Source: Candidatus Poribacteria bacterium (GTDB lineage Bacteria > Poribacteria > WGA-4E > UBA9662). From it: a stretch of DNA of 9,286 nt. Where the stretch lies: positions 1 through 9,286 of the forward strand of contig PACG01000015.1 in NCBI GenBank assembly GCA_002699335.1, in the 5' to 3' direction. Below are positions 7,542 to 9,286 of this stretch, piece by piece (the first letter of the stretch is position 1; each line of letters opens with the position of its first letter). The translations under genes and the position numbers were made by a program. The notes below the pieces were generated by a model. The model worked only from the letters and a program-made list of their open reading frames with translations, was not told where the DNA came from and did not search any database.

Positions 7542-7800
7542 AACCGCTATCGTGGCACCCAGTTTAATCTATCGAAGATCGACCTCCATGCGCGTTGCCC
7601 GTTAGTTTCTGAACTGACTGGAACCGGGGGCTGCCGGATCAGATGAGTCCTGAAGCCTTCATCGGTCATTTGTCAGCCGAATAGGGGGAAAGGCTATTTC
7701 ACTAGTCGGAGATGGCATCAGATAGAAACCGCACAATTACAATGAAACCATTTTTGTAATTTGCATCAACGCCACTATAGTAGGGGAACAACAAAGATGA
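7542..7800 (+). other. Unidentified plus-strand coding relic in three frames
   Basis: I do not recognise this sequence. Three plus frames in succession give protein-like text: NRYRGTQFNLSKIDLHARC with PLVSEL (from 7542), then DWNRGLPDQMSPEAFIGHLS (from 7616), which ends at TAG 7682-7684 and is followed by GERLF in the same frame, then ISLVGDGIR, a stop, and NYNETIFVICINATIVGEQQ to TGA 7798-7800. Composition is varied, with no low complexity, and each frame carries on roughly where the last stops, as in the certain pseudogenes of this window. It could equally be chance. It is the main content of the gap between the PhyH gene and the lipoprotein relic; upstream, 7313-7541 shows nothing else. 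Confidence 0.25.
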
Positions 7801-8077
7801 AAGGGCCAAGGGTTACGTGGAATGGTACTCGACTGTCGAGTCCGGATAGCCCACAGTTCTTCTTTCGCCCGCACGCCCCCTCTTCAACTTGATTAAGGTA
7901 ACAAGCCCATAGCCAGATGCCTTTGAGCAGATTCAGGATAAACTGGAACGAATGGCTTATCACCGTGGTCAATCTTTCCGCATAAAATTGTGTCTCGACA
8001 GACAATTTATCTCGATAGCATCCAAACAGCACTGAAACAACGATGGTGAGTCGAAAAATTATACGCCTTATGTTCAC
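7800..8077 (-). pseudogene. Lipoprotein relic, possibly with a tetratricopeptide-like segment
   Basis: From GTG 8077-8075 the minus strand encodes MNIRRIIFRLTIVVSVLFGC: two arginines, a hydrophobic core and LFGC, a near-consensus lipobox, then YRDKLSVETQFYAER. A one-base shift near 7975 gives DKPFVPVYPESAQRHLAMGL (stop at 7895-7893), and the first frame resumes with YLNQVEEG. The text YPxSAQxHLAMGxLYLNQ resembles a TPR helix pair, as in outer-membrane-associated TPR lipoproteins, but the match is short. The end is indistinct and a 15-bp inverted repeat lies inside the 3' part. If intact, the product would have been exported and lipid-anchored. No close family is recognised. Confidence 0.4.
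7827..7841. repeat. Perfect 15-bp inverted repeat
   Basis: ACTCGAC and GTCGAGT are perfect complements around a single T at 7834. The spacing is too tight for an RNA hairpin but suits a dyad for a dimeric DNA-binding protein or a recombination site. It lies inside the lipoprotein relic. Function is unknown. Confidence 0.5.
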
Positions 8078-8163
8078 TATATTTAATGCCTACATTTACA
8101 CACCAAACTTCTCATTCTAATAACCAACTCTAGCCACCACAAACCTTGCAGGCCAACCAACCT

Positions 8164-8274
8164 TTAGACTTCTGATAGTAGATAGTAGCGACAGGAAGAG
8201 TTTTGCCGCTCTTGCTGAATTTTTTCTTTTACTAACTCAGGTAGTACTAGCCGACTGAGTTCCTCTTTTGTTAT
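8164..8274 (-). other. 36-codon frame with a strong ribosome site but ATA instead of ATG
   Basis: On the minus strand AAAGGAG is followed closely by ATA (8274-8272), opening ITKEELSRLVLPELVKEKIQ then QERQNSSCRYYLLSEV and TAA at 8166-8164. The segment is charged and helical-looking. Two readings are possible. It may be a small gene once translationally coupled to the frame before it: the junction ATAA would be ATGA with G changed to A, which keeps the upstream stop but kills this start. Or it is simply the next frame of the Ig-like relic, since VKGDL and ITKEEL run on well across a one-base loss. I slightly favour the second. Confidence 0.3.
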
Positions 8275-8474
8275 AAGTCTCCTTTGACACATATTTGATC
8301 CCATTCGTTTGCCGCTAGACCTTTGGTGCAATCAAGACGGTAACTTTCCAGATGGGGATCACTGATACTGGCTAACAGGTTGATGCCCTGTTGAACATTT
8401 CCCTTGTCCTTGGGAGCCATGATACTTACTTCAGGCAAGGTATTGTCCAGAGTAACTTGAATCTGCTCCTTACT
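8271..8474 (-). pseudogene. Ig-like (bacterial surface protein) domain scrap
   Basis: The frame reads QIQVTLDNTLPEVSIMAPKD, then VQQGINLLASISDPHLESYR, then LDCTKGLAANEWDQI and TAA at 8273-8271. The order VxLDNTxPxVxIxxPxDxxxV, then I.L.AS.SDxxLxSYRLxY, then xNxWxQI matches Ig-like domains repeated in bacterial extracellular and adhesion proteins (VDNTPPTVSITSPADG style). Only one domain is visible, with no signal peptide; it begins abruptly after the GNAT relic. The parent protein would have been secreted and probably multi-domain. Whether the stop is original is unclear. Confidence 0.5.
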
Positions 8475-8494
8475 GGTTCCTTGTAGCATCAAGA

Positions 8495-8778
8495 TTATGA
8501 CTGGGGATAGGATCTGATTTTTTGTTTTGCCAACCATTCGCTGAATTTTGATAAGTGTACTAATCGATCTGAATAAGCTGATGACCTTGTTTGACGTAGA
8601 AACAGCGGCTGGCACGTTGCATTTTGTGTTTCGATTTTTAATTGCGAACAATTGGCATTCGTACGCCTAGTTTGCACAGTGGTTGAAGACTTTAAGTCCC
8701 GATATCTTTGCCTCGAGTATTGGGGTGAACACGGATGTCCCATAAAATAGCGAGGCAAGCACATCTAGACCGATTTCT
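8495..8778 (-). pseudogene. GNAT-family N-acetyltransferase, C-terminal half, broken
   Basis: The first frame gives LAILWDIRVHPNTRGKDIGT and TAA at 8694-8692. This is the acetyl-CoA pyrophosphate-binding motif A of GNAT enzymes (V.P..RG.GIGT), with Asp at the usual second Gly. A shift gives KVFNHCAN, TAG where Trp is expected, and AYE. The next frame gives NCSQLKIETQN, and another gives RCFYVKQGHQLIQID, TAG and YTY, matching N-xx-A-x-RFYxKQGF, motif B of the fold. The original frame ends at TGA near 8495 with FSEWLAKQKIRSYPQS. The N-terminal half of the enzyme is missing; upstream sequence belongs to a Gfo/Idh/MocA scrap. At least three shifts and three stops show it is dead. The acetyl acceptor is unknown. 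Confidence 0.75.
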
Positions 8779-8996
8779 TCAATATGCATGGTTATCCGGT
8801 GTTGATACAACTACAATACCCAGGTCGGATTGCACCATCCGCTCGAAGTTAACGTACTTGCGGTCAATATTGAACTCACTGGCAATGCCGATGGCCAGGT
8901 CAAGATTTAGATCGCAAATTGCCTTCACATCCGTTTCTTCAATAGTTCACACCGTATCCGTAGTGACTAGTACCCATATAAAACCGAGATTTGATT
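8779..8996 (-). pseudogene. Gfo/Idh/MocA oxidoreductase, N-terminal Rossmann scrap
   Basis: The clear part reads TIEETDVKAICDLNLDLAIG, then IASEFNIDRKYVNFERMVQS, then DLGIVVVSTPDNHAY and TGA at 8781-8779. This is the strand-loop order of the family: acidic end of strand 2 (AICDL) for NAD(P) ribose binding, then VVVSTPDNHA after strand 4. Upstream, in competing frames, GFI and GTSHYGYG are remnants of the nucleotide-binding GxGxxG, with TGA at about 8952-8950. Only about 70 of the usual 330 or more residues remain, and the EKP-containing catalytic part is absent. The reading continues without a gap into the GNAT scrap, so a deletion probably joined the two. The original substrate cannot be guessed. 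Confidence 0.75.
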
Positions 8997-9019
8997 TCGA
9001 TTATAATTCGTCATACTAA

Positions 9020-9286
9020 CTAATCACCGATTAAAGACGATTCTTCCTCTATACCTAGTAGGCCTAGCATTTTGTCGATTTTAGTAGTTGGTTGTTGACA
9101 GGAAAAGTTTCGGCAGACGTAAGCGGTGGCCCGTCTTTCAGATGGGACCTGATTTTCAGTATAAGGTGCCAGCTGGGTTAGACGTATATCTTCTTCTTCT
9201 GGTCGGAAAAGAACCACCTTGTTGGGTAAAAAGGGCCTCCATAACGCAGCTATCATTTGTTGGACATCCCGGTTTTCGCTTGAACC
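9020..9286 (-). CDS. DUF255 thioredoxin-domain protein (YyaL/SPATA20-like), C-terminal 88 residues
   Basis: The frame is open from the window edge (GSSENRDVQQMIAALW) to TAG at 9022-9020, with no lesion. FLPNKVVLFRPEEED, LAPYTENQ and ATAYVCRNFSCQQPTT match the C-terminal end of the long DUF255 family, in which an N-terminal thioredoxin-like domain precedes an (alpha/alpha)6 barrel and the protein ends with a TAYVCxNFxCxxPTT strand. Family members run to about 680-700 residues, so around 600 are outside the window. The function of the family is poorly defined; a role in redox or sugar-related chemistry has been suggested from domain content. It is the upstream neighbour, on the same strand, of the row of relics at 8164-8996. 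Confidence 0.85.
   Translation of the reverse strand, partial: GSSENRDVQQMIAALWRPFLPNKVVLFRPEEEDIRLTQLAPYTENQVPSERRATAYVCRNFSCQQPTTKIDKMLGLLGIEEESSLIGD

Overview
The window reads like a stretch of a Candidatus Poribacteria-type genome (marine or sponge-associated bacterium). This is inferred from gene content: a DUF6785/DUF6784-type membrane protein, a phytanoyl-CoA dioxygenase (PhyH) fused to HEAT repeats, an MDR zinc dehydrogenase beginning MKIAAMF, a SUMF1-type protein, a Gfo/Idh/MocA oxidoreductase and a DUF255 protein, all families I associate with that lineage. No rRNA, tRNA or CRISPR array was seen, so the taxonomy is an inference.

Layout. 1-981 (-): a decayed zinc-dependent alcohol dehydrogenase, readable almost end to end across several frames. 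982-1312: an intergenic region with a good extended -10 promoter and a 5'-UTR hairpin for the next gene. 1313-3187 (+): an intact polytopic membrane protein whose true start is probably 48 nt upstream at an ATT codon. About 3309-4045 (+): a broken IS1-like transposase N-terminus followed by the C-terminal half of a GH43 arabinanase-like hydrolase in three frames. 4046-4311: nothing recognisable. 4312-5157 (-): a SUMF1/formylglycine-generating-enzyme-like pseudogene, preceded by the first third of a TIR domain. 5158-5425: only a weak coiled-coil scrap and a possible terminator. 5426-7300 (-): an intact PhyH-HEAT protein with a strong ribosome binding site. 7313-8164: no intact gene, but an unidentified plus-strand coding relic, a lipoprotein relic and a 15-bp perfect inverted repeat. 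8164-8996 (-): scraps of an Ig-like surface protein, a GNAT acetyltransferase and a Gfo/Idh/MocA dehydrogenase laid nearly end to end. 9020-9286 (-): the intact C-terminus of a DUF255 (YyaL/SPATA20-like) protein that runs off the window.

The striking property is density of decay: two full-length intact genes and one intact partial gene sit among about nine recognisable relics. Many lesions are single-base indels or Trp-to-stop changes, and key motifs can still be read by moving between frames. Several relics are also truncated to domain fragments, which favours real genome erosion over sequencing error. I see no intact multi-gene system and no evidence that the neighbouring genes work together in one pathway. 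The most system-like trace is the TIR fragment beside the SUMF1-like domain, a pairing seen in bacterial conflict and signalling proteins, but here both parts are dead.
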